64,000 bases of DNA from Methanoculleus sediminis (lineage in GTDB: Archaea; Halobacteriota; Methanomicrobia; Methanomicrobiales; Methanoculleaceae), in NCBI RefSeq assembly GCF_001017125.1, contig NZ_JXOJ01000006.1:28503-92502 (forward strand), read 5' to 3'. The notes beneath the pieces are model-generated. The model searched no databases, was not told where the DNA came from, and saw nothing but the letters and a program-made list of their open reading frames with translations. Made by a program: the position numbers and the translations under genes. Positions within the stretch are counted from its first letter, which is position 1. Every line of letters starts with the position of its first letter. Below, in pieces: positions 51,606 through 60,411 of the stretch.

Positions 51606-54458
51606 CTACACCAGTTCATTCCTCCGCAGGAACTCCCTGATATCGCGCGATTCGACCCAGCCCTCGTCAAGCTGCTTGACAATAGCGTTGATCCGCTCAA
51701 CCTGCTCCCGGATCGTCGTCGACGTCGCCTCATCGTCGGCCAGATCGGCCATACCGAGGATCACCTGGAGGGGCAGCCGGATATGGTCCGCGAGAACTGC
51801 AAACTGTTCGATATTCTGCTCGATCTGGTAGAACGCCTGCATCCGCATATCCTCGTAGCGCGCCCGGTCCGAAACGTCCCTGCCGACGATCTGTACGCCC
51901 ACCACGCGACCGTCTTCCACGATCGGAGATTCGTTCAGTTCAAGGAACGCTACGGACCCGTCTTTGCGGCGGAACTCGACCTCGAGCCCCTCGACCGGTT
52001 CGCCCCGGGCGATCTTCTTCTGTCCCTCCTCCCAGACGGGGAGGGACGAGGGGACGACATAGTCGTGACACCCGCGGCCGACGAACTCGTCGGGAGTATA
52101 GCCGAGGATGCGGGTCACCGCCGGGGAGATGTAGGTGATCCCACGGTCATGGTAGCAGGTGTAGATCATATCGAAACTCCGCTGGGCGATCTGGCGGAAC
52201 CGTTCCTCGTTCTCCGCGAGAGCGTTCTGCATCTCCCGCCAATCGGTGATATCCTCCAGCATCGCGATGACCAGGCCTCCCTCCCCGGAGTCATGAAGCA
52301 GCGACGTGGTCAGCCGCCCCCAGATGATCCGGCCGTCCTTCGTCAGGTAGCGTTTCTCCCGGCGGACGCCCTTCCCCAGGGCAGTCTGCCGGTGGAGAGA
52401 GTCGGCCCCCTCCCGATCGGGCGGGTAGATCAGGTCGTACGACCGCATAGCATACAGCTCGTCCTCGTCGTAGCCGAACATCCGTACGAGCGCCGGGTTC
52501 GCCTCCATGATCCGTCCGTTCGGGTCGATGAGCGCAATCCCGGTTCCCGCCTGCTCGAAGATCCCGCGGAACCTCTCTTCGCTCTCCCGCAGGGCAAGTT
52601 CCGCTTTCTTCTGTTCCGTGATATCCTGCCCCGTGACGGCCAGCATTCCGACCTGCGGCCGGTAGATCTGCAGGTCGTACCACCGCCCGGTTCTCGGTTC
52701 CTGCAGCCGCCGCTGCATCGGGATACCGGTCTTTGCGACCTCTCCATAGAGAGCACAGGCACCCTTCGCAATCGTCGGAAAGATGTCGAAGAGCCGCTGC
52801 CCGATCAGTTCCTCCCGGTCGCGGCCGAAGACCTCGGCCGCTTTTTCGTTCAGCTCGCTGATACGGTAATCGACAGGATTCCCATCGTCGTCCCTGATAA
52901 CCTCGTAGAGGGTGTAACTTTCGAGCATTCGTTCGAAGAGAAGGCGGTACTTCTCTTCGCTCCTCCCGAGAGCGTCTTCCCCCCGTATCCGCTCGATGAC
53001 CCGTCCGAGCCGTCCGGCAACGGCGTCGATCAGGCGGCGTTCACCGATGAGAAACGGCGCACCTTCATCACCAGGCTGCGGGTGGCGGTAGCAGACCTCC
53101 ACCCTGCCGGCTATCCGCCCCTGGACGACGATCGGGCTCTCCTGCCGCCAGGGGCTCTCGACAAATCCGGCCGACCGGTATTCCCGGCGGTCGACCACGA
53201 TCCGGGCGGCGGCATCTTCCGGATGGAGCCAGCCGGCAGGGAGGATGACGGCAACATCCCGGAGGACTTCTTCGACCGACACCCCCGGCCGCTCGATGAC
53301 GCCGCTCACGGCGTAGAGCGTCGCAAGTTCCCTCACCCGGTTATCCAGGGCGACCCGCTGCTCCCGTAGCATCTCTTCAGCCCTGCGCCTGTCCGTGACG
53401 TCTTCTGCGATGACGACGAGCCGGTCGTGCTGCGGCCGGTACACCTTCAGTTCGTAGAAGAAGCCGGTATCCGGACTTGAGACCTCGCGATGCACCGTCC
53501 TCCCGGTTGCGGCAACCTGGTAGAAGAGGTCGAGCGCAGCGGGGCCGATCGCCGGAACGGCCGTTGCGAGGTCTTTTCCGGCGACCTCTTCCCGCGGATG
53601 CCCGAGGCTTTCGGCGGCTTTGCGGTTGATCCAGACGACCCGGAAGCCGGCAGGGTTCCCCGGGGCGTCGCGGAAAATCTCAAGAAGGAGGCCGGCGTCC
53701 GGCATCTGGTCGAAGAGGAGGCGGTACTGGTGCTCGGACGATACAGCCTTGCCGTGTGCCGGCGCAATGACCGCCCCGAGCATCATGGCGACGGCACGGA
53801 CGAGGGCGTGCTCCTGCGGCAGGAACGGATCGTCCGTCCCCTCCGGAACCCTCCGGCACTCGACCACGATCTGCCCGGCTGTACGTTCTCCGGCATCTAT
53901 CCCGGCAACAATCCTTCCGGGTCCGGGAACGGCGGTTCCGGGCTCTATCCGCACCGACACCTCTCCCGGGTGGCGGAACCCGCGGGGCAGAAGGGCGGCC
54001 GTCTCCCGGAAGATCTCGTCGGTATCGCCGCCGCCTTCGATCGCGCGGGCGATTGCGGAGAGGGTGCAGAGTTCCCTCGCCTGCCAGCAGGGTTCGTCCC
54101 GGCCGGTGATGTCGAGATCGACCCCCGCCCAGAGGACGATCCTGCCCGCGGCGTCCCTGACCGGGATTCCCCTGCTCGCGATGGTGCGATACTCTCCATC
54201 GGCGCCCAGAATGCGATAGTTGCACCTCCACGGAACACCGGCATCGCTACGGCGCTCCCACCGGGCGCTCATCGCCTCGGCGTCCCCCGGATGGAGGTTG
54301 CCCGCCCACACGGGATCGTAGCGGTCTTCGAGCACCGTCTCCCGGAGAGCAGGCGCCACGCCGTTGGGCCCGCCGATCCAGATCCTGCATGGGATTGCCT
54401 CGTCGGCAGGCAGATCCCGTTTTTCCGGGGCGGTCGCGGTGAAGTCTGATGACGGCAT
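51606..54458 (-). CDS. Multi-PAS/GAF sensor protein without a kinase ATPase domain
   Basis: A 950-residue cytoplasmic sensor. PAS domains lie at about 25-120, 245-360, 500-620, 625-745 and 750-870. Two GAF-like modules at about 125-235 and 365-490 resemble each other (ALLPRGFRHPGEVSVRIEPG and VILPAGWLHPEDAAARIVVD). The chain ends with a histidine-kinase dimerisation-type helix pair (about 872-935, His892 in DHIRLPLQ) and then stops; there is no N, G1 or G2 box. It may act as a partner that is phosphorylated by, or tunes, the neighbouring kinases. The coding frame is continuous, and the 140 nt beyond the stop show no remnant ATPase domain. Confidence 0.88.
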   Translation of the reverse strand: MPSSDFTATAPEKRDLPADEAIPCRIWIGGPNGVAPALRETVLEDRYDPVWAGNLHPGDAEAMSARWERRSDAGVPWRCNYRILGADGEYRTIASRGIPVRDAAGRIVLWAGVDLDITGRDEPCWQARELCTLSAIARAIEGGGDTDEIFRETAALLPRGFRHPGEVSVRIEPGTAVPGPGRIVAGIDAGERTAGQIVVECRRVPEGTDDPFLPQEHALVRAVAMMLGAVIAPAHGKAVSSEHQYRLLFDQMPDAGLLLEIFRDAPGNPAGFRVVWINRKAAESLGHPREEVAGKDLATAVPAIGPAALDLFYQVAATGRTVHREVSSPDTGFFYELKVYRPQHDRLVVIAEDVTDRRRAEEMLREQRVALDNRVRELATLYAVSGVIERPGVSVEEVLRDVAVILPAGWLHPEDAAARIVVDRREYRSAGFVESPWRQESPIVVQGRIAGRVEVCYRHPQPGDEGAPFLIGERRLIDAVAGRLGRVIERIRGEDALGRSEEKYRLLFERMLESYTLYEVIRDDDGNPVDYRISELNEKAAEVFGRDREELIGQRLFDIFPTIAKGACALYGEVAKTGIPMQRRLQEPRTGRWYDLQIYRPQVGMLAVTGQDITEQKKAELALRESEERFRGIFEQAGTGIALIDPNGRIMEANPALVRMFGYDEDELYAMRSYDLIYPPDREGADSLHRQTALGKGVRREKRYLTKDGRIIWGRLTTSLLHDSGEGGLVIAMLEDITDWREMQNALAENEERFRQIAQRSFDMIYTCYHDRGITYISPAVTRILGYTPDEFVGRGCHDYVVPSSLPVWEEGQKKIARGEPVEGLEVEFRRKDGSVAFLELNESPIVEDGRVVGVQIVGRDVSDRARYEDMRMQAFYQIEQNIEQFAVLADHIRLPLQVILGMADLADDEATSTTIREQVERINAIVKQLDEGWVESRDIREFLRRNELV

Positions 54459-54683
54459 GGTTCAATACTGCAGGGAAGTCGGGCAGGGTGACGGATATGG
54501 CCGGGAAGCCGTCACCCGGGCATGCTGTGCAGGGGGTGATCGTTCCGATCAATTTGGTCGATCTCTTCATAATGGTTCTGCTCGATGAAAGGGCGACCCC
54601 CCATTTGAGCGATCGCACCGGCGATAGGTCGGGATATGCGCCCGGACACCCTTTAAGTGAGACGCAGTTAAGGATGCAGGGTC

Positions 54684-54731
54684 ATGACTGAGACCTGCGC
54701 CCGAACGACCCCGGCCGGAGGCGGGCCGTGA
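54684..54731 (+). other. 15-codon upstream frame overlapping the P1B-2 ATPase start
   Basis: ATG at 54684 opens a frame of 15 codons (peptide MTETCARTTPAGGGP). Its TGA (54729-54731) overlaps the GTG start of the ATPase by the GTGA arrangement. CAGGG precedes it. It could be a leader peptide for translational coupling, or chance. Confidence 0.35.
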
Positions 54732-56668
54732 CGGAGCGCGAGGAGGATCCGTCCTGCCCCCGCTGCCGCGTCGGGGTCCCTCCGGTTCAGAGATCGGCCG
54801 TTGGTCCCCGGGAGATCGCGGTCTTCGGGGCCTCGGGCATCCTCCTCCTCGCGGGGGTGTTCGTCGGGTACTTCACCCCGTATCCCTTCGCCGGGACGGC
54901 CCTGCTGCTCGCCGCCGCGGCCATATCCGGCTACGACGTTCTGATAGCCGGATTCCTCGCCCTCATCCGGCTCCGGTTCAGCATCGCCGTGCTCATCACG
55001 ATCGCGGCGGCAGGGGCGTTTCTGACCGGAAACCCCGCAGAGGGGGCGACCGTGCTGTACCTCTACGCCGTCGCCGAGTACCTCGAGGAGTATGCGGCCG
55101 GGAGGGCCGAACGCTCGATAGCCTCGCTCCTCGACCTCACGCCGCAGACCGCCCGGGTCAGGCGGGGCGACGGCGAGGTGATCGTTGCGGTCGACGGCGT
55201 CGGCGTCGGGGAGACCGTGATCGCGAGACCGGGCGACACCGTTCCGCTCGACGGCATCGTCGTTGCCGGCGGATCGTCGGTCGACCAGGCGGCGATCACC
55301 GGGGAGAGCGTCCCGGTGGCAAAGGAGGCCGGGGACGGGGTCTACGCCGGGACACGGAATCTCGACGGGTACCTCGAAATCCGGGTAACGAAACCGGAAC
55401 AAGAGAGCACGATAGCCCGGGTCGCCGCCCTGGTCGCGGAGGCCCAGGCCCACACCTCTCCCACCGAGGCATTCATCGAGCGGTTCTCCCGCTACTACAC
55501 GCCGGCGGTCATCCTCCTTGCCGGCCTCCTCGTCGTCGTCCCGCCGCTCGCCTTCGGCGTCCCGTTCCTCGAAGCGTTCTACCGGGCACTGATCCTGCTC
55601 GTCATCGCCTGCCCCTGTGCGCTCGCGATCTCCACCCCGGTCTCGATGGTCTCGGGGATCACGACCGCGGCGCATAACGGCGTGCTGATCAAGGGCAGGG
55701 ACTCGCTCGAGGCTGTGGGGCTCGCCCGGGTGGTCGTCTTCGATAAGACCGGGACGCTCACGACCGGGAGGCTCGAGGTGGAGAACGTGGCCGGGTTCGG
55801 GATCCCGGAGTCGGAGGTGCTCGCCGTCGCCGCGTCGCTCGAGTCCCGTTCCGGCCACCCGATCGCGGAGGCGATCCGGCGGCGGGCGGATGAGGAGGGC
55901 GCCGTTCTGCGGGACGTCGAGGAGTTCGTCGCGATCGCGGGGAGAGGCGTCCGGGGACAGATCGGCGGTGCGGCCTACATGCTCGGGAACGCTGCGCTCT
56001 TTGCCGACGGAGATACCCGGACATGGCGGGCGGCGTACGACCGGCTGGAGAGCGAAGGGAAGACCGCCGTCCTCGCCGGCACCGCTTCAGGCGTGATCGG
56101 GCTGATCGCCCTCTCGGACGTGGTAAAGCAGGATGCAGAAAAGACGGTCGCCGCTCTTCGGGCGTGGGGCATCCGGACGGTGATGCTCACCGGGGACAAC
56201 GAGCGCGTCGGGGGGGCGGTGGCCCGCCGTATCGGCATCGACGAGTGCCATGCCGGGCTCCTGCCGGAGGACAAGGTGACGATGGTAGAGCGGCTGATGG
56301 ACCGCTACGGGCTCGTGGTGATGGTCGGCGACGGCGTGAACGACGCGCCGGCGCTCGCCCGGGCGAACGTCGGGGTCGCGATGGGGGCGATCGGGTCGGA
56401 CGTCGCGATCGAGGCCGCCGAGATCGTCGTGATGGAGGACGACATCTTACGGGTCGCCTACCTCGTCGCCCTCTCGGAGAAGACGGTCTCGGTCGTCCGG
56501 CAGAACGTCATAGCGGCGCTTGTGGTGAAACTCGGCATCGCCGGGCTCGCCGTCCTCGGTCTCGTCACCCTCTGGACGGCGGTGGCGTTCGGGGACATGG
56601 GGCTCTCGCTCGCGGTCATCGTAAACGCTCTCAGGATCGGCCGGCAGGATTCCGGCAATCCCCCATGA
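54728..56668 (+). CDS. P1B-type heavy-metal ATPase, Zn/Cd-like (P1B-2)
   Basis: A 646-residue cation pump. A short N terminus with one CPRC pair replaces the usual metal-binding domain. Core motifs are ITGESVP (A domain), IACPCALAI (TM6 CPC), [11 protein letters not shown] (phosphorylated Asp), SGHPIAEA and MVGDGVNDAPALA. The late helices contain NVIAALVVKLG and AFGDMGLSLAVIVNALR, the Lys and Asp signature of Zn/Cd/Pb exporters. It should export divalent soft metals at the membrane. The start is a GTG overlapping a 15-codon upstream frame. It is followed by a convergent lipoprotein gene. Confidence 0.92.
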   Translation: MTEREEDPSCPRCRVGVPPVQRSAVGPREIAVFGASGILLLAGVFVGYFTPYPFAGTALLLAAAAISGYDVLIAGFLALIRLRFSIAVLITIAAAGAFLTGNPAEGATVLYLYAVAEYLEEYAAGRAERSIASLLDLTPQTARVRRGDGEVIVAVDGVGVGETVIARPGDTVPLDGIVVAGGSSVDQAAITGESVPVAKEAGDGVYAGTRNLDGYLEIRVTKPEQESTIARVAALVAEAQAHTSPTEAFIERFSRYYTPAVILLAGLLVVVPPLAFGVPFLEAFYRALILLVIACPCALAISTPVSMVSGITTAAHNGVLIKGRDSLEAVGLARVVVFDKTGTLTTGRLEVENVAGFGIPESEVLAVAASLESRSGHPIAEAIRRRADEEGAVLRDVEEFVAIAGRGVRGQIGGAAYMLGNAALFADGDTRTWRAAYDRLESEGKTAVLAGTASGVIGLIALSDVVKQDAEKTVAALRAWGIRTVMLTGDNERVGGAVARRIGIDECHAGLLPEDKVTMVERLMDRYGLVVMVGDGVNDAPALARANVGVAMGAIGSDVAIEAAEIVVMEDDILRVAYLVALSEKTVSVVRQNVIAALVVKLGIAGLAVLGLVTLWTAVAFGDMGLSLAVIVNALRIGRQDSGNPP

Positions 56669-56692
56669 AACCGCGAGGAACAGGCGTCGGGC

Positions 56693-56698
56693 AAAAAA
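56693..56698 (-). terminator. T-run downstream of the cupin gene
   Basis: Six A on the plus strand (T6 on the minus strand) lie 13-18 nt after the stop of the minus-strand cupin lipoprotein gene. Confidence 0.4.
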
Positions 56699-56710
56699 GA
56701 GGAGACGAGA

Positions 56711-57574
56711 CTATTCAAAGAGAACGGTCTTCTCCGGCGTCCACGCCGGGTCGATGAACGAGAGAAGCCTCGTGGTCGAGTCTGCGCCGTTCCGGGTCTC
56801 TTTCACCTGGTCGGGCAGGACGTAGGCGGCACTCCCGGCCGGAACCCGTATCGATTCTCCATCGGGAGTGACTACCTCGATCTCCCCTTCGATCACGTAG
56901 AGAAGGTCGGAAGAGCCGTTGATACCGTCGTAGCCGAGATACCCGCCCGGGAGGAGTTCGGCGTACGCGAGGCTGTAGCCGATCGGGACGACGGTCTCGT
57001 TCATCAGCACCGGATTTAAGAGAGTATAGACCGCCACGCCGGATTCGAGGCTCCACTCGATCCCCTCCCGGGGATCGGCGACGACGAGCGGCGCACAGCC
57101 TGTCCCCGCACTGATAACGTCAAGCCCGTCTCCCGACACCTCGATTCCAGCGGTGAAGGGCGGCTGGATCACGGTGATGTAACGGAGTTCCGTATCCCCG
57201 GCCGAGGCTATCGACTGCAGCACGCCTTCCGGCAGGAGCACCGTCTCTCCCTCGCCGGCGGTTATCGTCTCGTTGCCGCAACGGACCTCCGCCGCACCGG
57301 CGAGCACGTAGACGAGTTCCGTCGTCCCGACCAGGCGGTGCGGCGGCGTCGCGTTGCCCGGTGCGATGGAGACGCAGCCCATGCTGTAATTCGCCCGGAT
57401 CTGCGGCGTCTCCTCGCCGATGATCCCGAAGTATGTCGCCCGGCCGTCGAAGATGGGGATCGGGGCCGCCGGGGCGATCAGGCTGACAGCCGCCTCCGCC
57501 CGGGGCTCGTCTGCGGCGAGGCATCCGGCAGAGAGGAGGATACAGACAAAGAGAAGAGGAACAATCCTGTACAT
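56711..57574 (-). CDS. Bicupin lipoprotein
   Basis: A 287-residue exported protein. A signal peptide with the lipobox LSAGC (Cys about residue 18) is followed by two cupin domains (about 60-135 and 185-275). The first has PPHRLVGTTELVYVLAGAAEVRCGNE and GETVLLPEGVLQS, with few metal ligands (one His). The second has LLYVIEGEIEVVTPDG and VPAGSAAYVLPDQV and no clear His cluster, so metal-free binding of a small molecule is possible. The function is unknown. It lies between a metal ATPase and a sensor kinase. Confidence 0.85.
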   Translation of the reverse strand: MYRIVPLLFVCILLSAGCLAADEPRAEAAVSLIAPAAPIPIFDGRATYFGIIGEETPQIRANYSMGCVSIAPGNATPPHRLVGTTELVYVLAGAAEVRCGNETITAGEGETVLLPEGVLQSIASAGDTELRYITVIQPPFTAGIEVSGDGLDVISAGTGCAPLVVADPREGIEWSLESGVAVYTLLNPVLMNETVVPIGYSLAYAELLPGGYLGYDGINGSSDLLYVIEGEIEVVTPDGESIRVPAGSAAYVLPDQVKETRNGADSTTRLLSFIDPAWTPEKTVLFE

Positions 57575-57658
57575 GGTAAACTATCTGCGACGGGAGGAAT
57601 AAATCCGATTATCCCGTCAGGCGTGCATCGCGAACGATCTGGCGGAAACCGGGGTGGC

Positions 57659-60043
57659 CTACGCACATTCCCCGCGTCCGGCTTTCCTGAGAGTGAACCG
57701 GAATGCCGCGCCCTGCTCCGGATGCCCCCTGACCCGGTCCTCGACCCAGATCCTGCCGCCGTAGCGCGCAGCAAGCATCCGGCAGATCGAGAGGCCGAGT
57801 CCCTGGCTCCCCCGCCTGCCGCCCTCCCGCTCGAACCGGAAGAAGATCGCCTCCTTCGCCTCGTCCGGAACACCCGGGCCGGTGTCGGCAACGGTGACGA
57901 CGATGGTCTTCCCGTCCAGATCATCGACCGCCACCGTGACCTCGACACCCGGCCCGCCGTGCTTTGCGGCGTTGCCGATGAGGTTCGTGAAGATCTCGGG
58001 CAGGAGATCGTCGGCGAAAACCTCCACGGGCTGCCCGCAGTACCAGATGCAGAGGTCGGGGAAGTGGGCGATCTCCTCCAGGATAACGTCGTGGAGATTT
58101 TGTCGCGCAAGTCCGTTCCGACACTCCTGGATCTTTCGGAGGGTGGCGACGTTTGCGGTAATCTCGATGCTCTTCCTGATCCCGTCCTTCAGCTTCCGGG
58201 CGTGCCGGGCCGGCTCGCCCTCGAGCTCGTCGATGAGGAGGTCGGCGTAGATGTTTGTGACGTTGTCTGCGTTCCGGATATCGTGCGTCAGGATGTCGAG
58301 GTAGAGGTTCGCCTCCCGGTTTGCCACCTCAAGCCTCCGGTAGAGCATTCTCCGCACGATGCCGGCGCCGATCTCACGTCCGACCGCTTCAAGGAGCGCG
58401 CGCTCGTCGTGAGCGAAGAATCCCCGCTCCCTGCTCCCGATGAGGAGCGCCCCGACGACGTCGGACTCGACGACGAGCGGGATGCAGGCGAGTGCGGCAA
58501 ACCCGAGCTCCCGGAGAAGGCGGGCTCCCGAGGTGTTCGGGCCCCGGTCCTGTTCAAGGTAGCACGGAAGACCGGTGGCGATGGTATCGGCAAACGACAC
58601 CCCAAAAATGGTTTCTGCCAGTTCCAGGCATGCATCCGGCATGTTTCGCCGGCACTGGAGAGCGGCGTCTCCACGCCCGGAATCGAGGCGGTAGATCGCG
58701 CCGCCGTCGTAGCCGAGGAGATCGAGCGTCTGATTGAGTGCCGTCACCAGCAGTTCTCCCGGCAGGTGTGTCGATGCGGATGTGCCGATGATCCGGTTGA
58801 GCAGCAGGAGATGCCGGTTCCTCGCCTGCAGTTGCTCCTCCGCCTGTTTCCGGTGGCTGACGTCCCGCAGAACGACCTGGACCGCAGGCCGGCCCTCAAA
58901 GATCGTCCGCGTCCCCCTTCCCTCGATGGGAACCGTCGTCCCGTCGAGCCTGAGGACCAATAACTCGACAAGCGGCGTCTCCACGCCCTGGAGGTCCCGC
59001 ACGGTGAACGCCTCGATCGTAGCCCGGGCGTCCGGGTGGACGATATCGAGGATAGCTTTCCCGATGACCTCCTCGGGGCGTGAAGCCCCGAGCAGCTTCA
59101 GGCCGGCGGGGTTGACGAATACGATATTCCCGCCGCGGTGGATCAGGGTCGCCTCGGCGGAGAGTTCGACGAGAGACCGGTACTTCTCCTCGCTTTCGCG
59201 GAGCTTTGCCTCCATCTGCTTTAAGGGGGTGATGTCCTGGACTCCGGCAAGGAATCCCCGGCAGGTGCCGCCGGCGTCGATGATAGGGGTGGTCGCCAGC
59301 AGCGTATGGATACGGGTGCCGTCTTTTCGGACCAGTTCGAACTCGAAGACCTCTCGCACGTTCCGGCCCAGACGCTGCAGGAATTCCCTCACGTCTCCGG
59401 CTCCATCCCCATCGACGAACGCATAGACCGACGAGCCGATGATCCTGGCGACCGGGCAGCCGAGGAGATCGGCCATCTTCTGGTTGGCAAAGACCACAGT
59501 GCCCTCTCTGTCTATCAGCGCGATACCCTCGTTGAGGTTCTCGACGAGGAACCGGTAGCGGTCCTCGCTTTCCCGCAGGATCTCCTCTATCCGCCTCCGT
59601 TTAGCGTCATCCACACCCACTCCGCGAGCGTTGCCCGGGGTGATCCGGTCGCCGGAAGGTTCGGGAGAAAAGCGAATGAGCCGGCTGCCGCGAAGCCGGC
59701 CTTCATGCACGGCCCTGCATGAACAGCGGAACCACCCTTCGCCGCCGTCGGGCAACCGCATCGCGCACGGGAAATCGGCAGCCGGAACGCGGCCGGAGAG
59801 GAATGCAGCGATCTCGGTTTTTCCCGACTCCTCGCAGATACGGGATGCCAGGGTCCGGCGGACGAAGCGATCCGCGCCGGTTCCACCGGGCTCGTCATGG
59901 CTGATGCCGAGCAGGTGCCGCAGGCGCCTGTTGATGCAGGCCACCCGGTTGTCGGGACCGACAATAAGCAGCCCCTCGTCGAACGCATCCAGGATGCCGG
60001 AGAGCACGAGGATATCGTCATGTGCGGGTGTGCATTCATGCAT
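57659..60043 (-). CDS. Sensor histidine kinase (PAS-PAS-PAS-GAF-kinase)
   Basis: A 794-residue cytoplasmic kinase. Three PAS domains lie at about 13-125, 160-275 and 286-400 (GIALIDREGTVVFANQKMADLLG, VELSAEATLIHRGG), with a GAF domain at about 405-570. The kinase core has phosphoacceptor His587 in LTHDIRNA, the N box NLIGNAAKHGG, G1 DTGPGVPDE, and QGLGLSI. The H box (HDIRN) differs from the RHDILNQ type of the other two kinases in this region. It is divergent from the copper ATPase gene across about 300 nt holding a perfect 8-bp dyad. Confidence 0.92.
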   Translation of the reverse strand: MHECTPAHDDILVLSGILDAFDEGLLIVGPDNRVACINRRLRHLLGISHDEPGGTGADRFVRRTLASRICEESGKTEIAAFLSGRVPAADFPCAMRLPDGGEGWFRCSCRAVHEGRLRGSRLIRFSPEPSGDRITPGNARGVGVDDAKRRRIEEILRESEDRYRFLVENLNEGIALIDREGTVVFANQKMADLLGCPVARIIGSSVYAFVDGDGAGDVREFLQRLGRNVREVFEFELVRKDGTRIHTLLATTPIIDAGGTCRGFLAGVQDITPLKQMEAKLRESEEKYRSLVELSAEATLIHRGGNIVFVNPAGLKLLGASRPEEVIGKAILDIVHPDARATIEAFTVRDLQGVETPLVELLVLRLDGTTVPIEGRGTRTIFEGRPAVQVVLRDVSHRKQAEEQLQARNRHLLLLNRIIGTSASTHLPGELLVTALNQTLDLLGYDGGAIYRLDSGRGDAALQCRRNMPDACLELAETIFGVSFADTIATGLPCYLEQDRGPNTSGARLLRELGFAALACIPLVVESDVVGALLIGSRERGFFAHDERALLEAVGREIGAGIVRRMLYRRLEVANREANLYLDILTHDIRNADNVTNIYADLLIDELEGEPARHARKLKDGIRKSIEITANVATLRKIQECRNGLARQNLHDVILEEIAHFPDLCIWYCGQPVEVFADDLLPEIFTNLIGNAAKHGGPGVEVTVAVDDLDGKTIVVTVADTGPGVPDEAKEAIFFRFEREGGRRGSQGLGLSICRMLAARYGGRIWVEDRVRGHPEQGAAFRFTLRKAGRGECA

Positions 60044-60338
60044 CGGCCGGGATCACCTTCCTTTACTCTCGGAGGAGTTTCATCTCCATGGGCAGATAAA
60101 ATGTTCCCGCACACCTCCAGTGAATTCTGCCAAAATTCAGACGAATTTTGACGATTCTACCGGTCATGCGGGCAGGTTCATCCGAGCACAGGCATTATGC
60201 TATTTCCCTGAAGTTATAAATCTGTTCATTTCCACCGGCAGGCGTCCGTCACCCGCGAGAAGGCAGACACGTGCCCCGGTGCTGCTCCGGCTGCGCGCGG
60301 CCGGTATATTTACATCCCGCAAGAACGGCATCACCCCC
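60044..60338. promoter_or_regulatory. Divergent kinase/copper-ATPase regulatory region
   Basis: Contains a perfect dyad CAAAATTC-AGAC-GAATTTTG (60131-60150), a TATA-like GTTATAAAT (60213-60221) and a second TATA-like GGTATATTTAC (60303-60312) at a good distance from the short frame and ATPase start. The dyad is a candidate operator for a metal- or kinase-linked regulator. Confidence 0.5.
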
Positions 60339-60410
60339 ATGAACGGGTACGCACGCGGCCTGGACATGCACGACGGGACCGCAGAAGAGAAGCAGACGGG
60401 GAGGGCATGA
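60339..60410 (+). other. 23-codon upstream frame ending at the copper ATPase start
   Basis: ATG at 60339 opens 23 codons ([18 protein letters not shown] ending in QTGRA) whose TGA ends one base before the GTG of the ATPase. A TATA-like box at 60303-60312 is placed for it. It may be a leader peptide or give coupling. Confidence 0.4.
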
Positions 60411-60411
60411 G

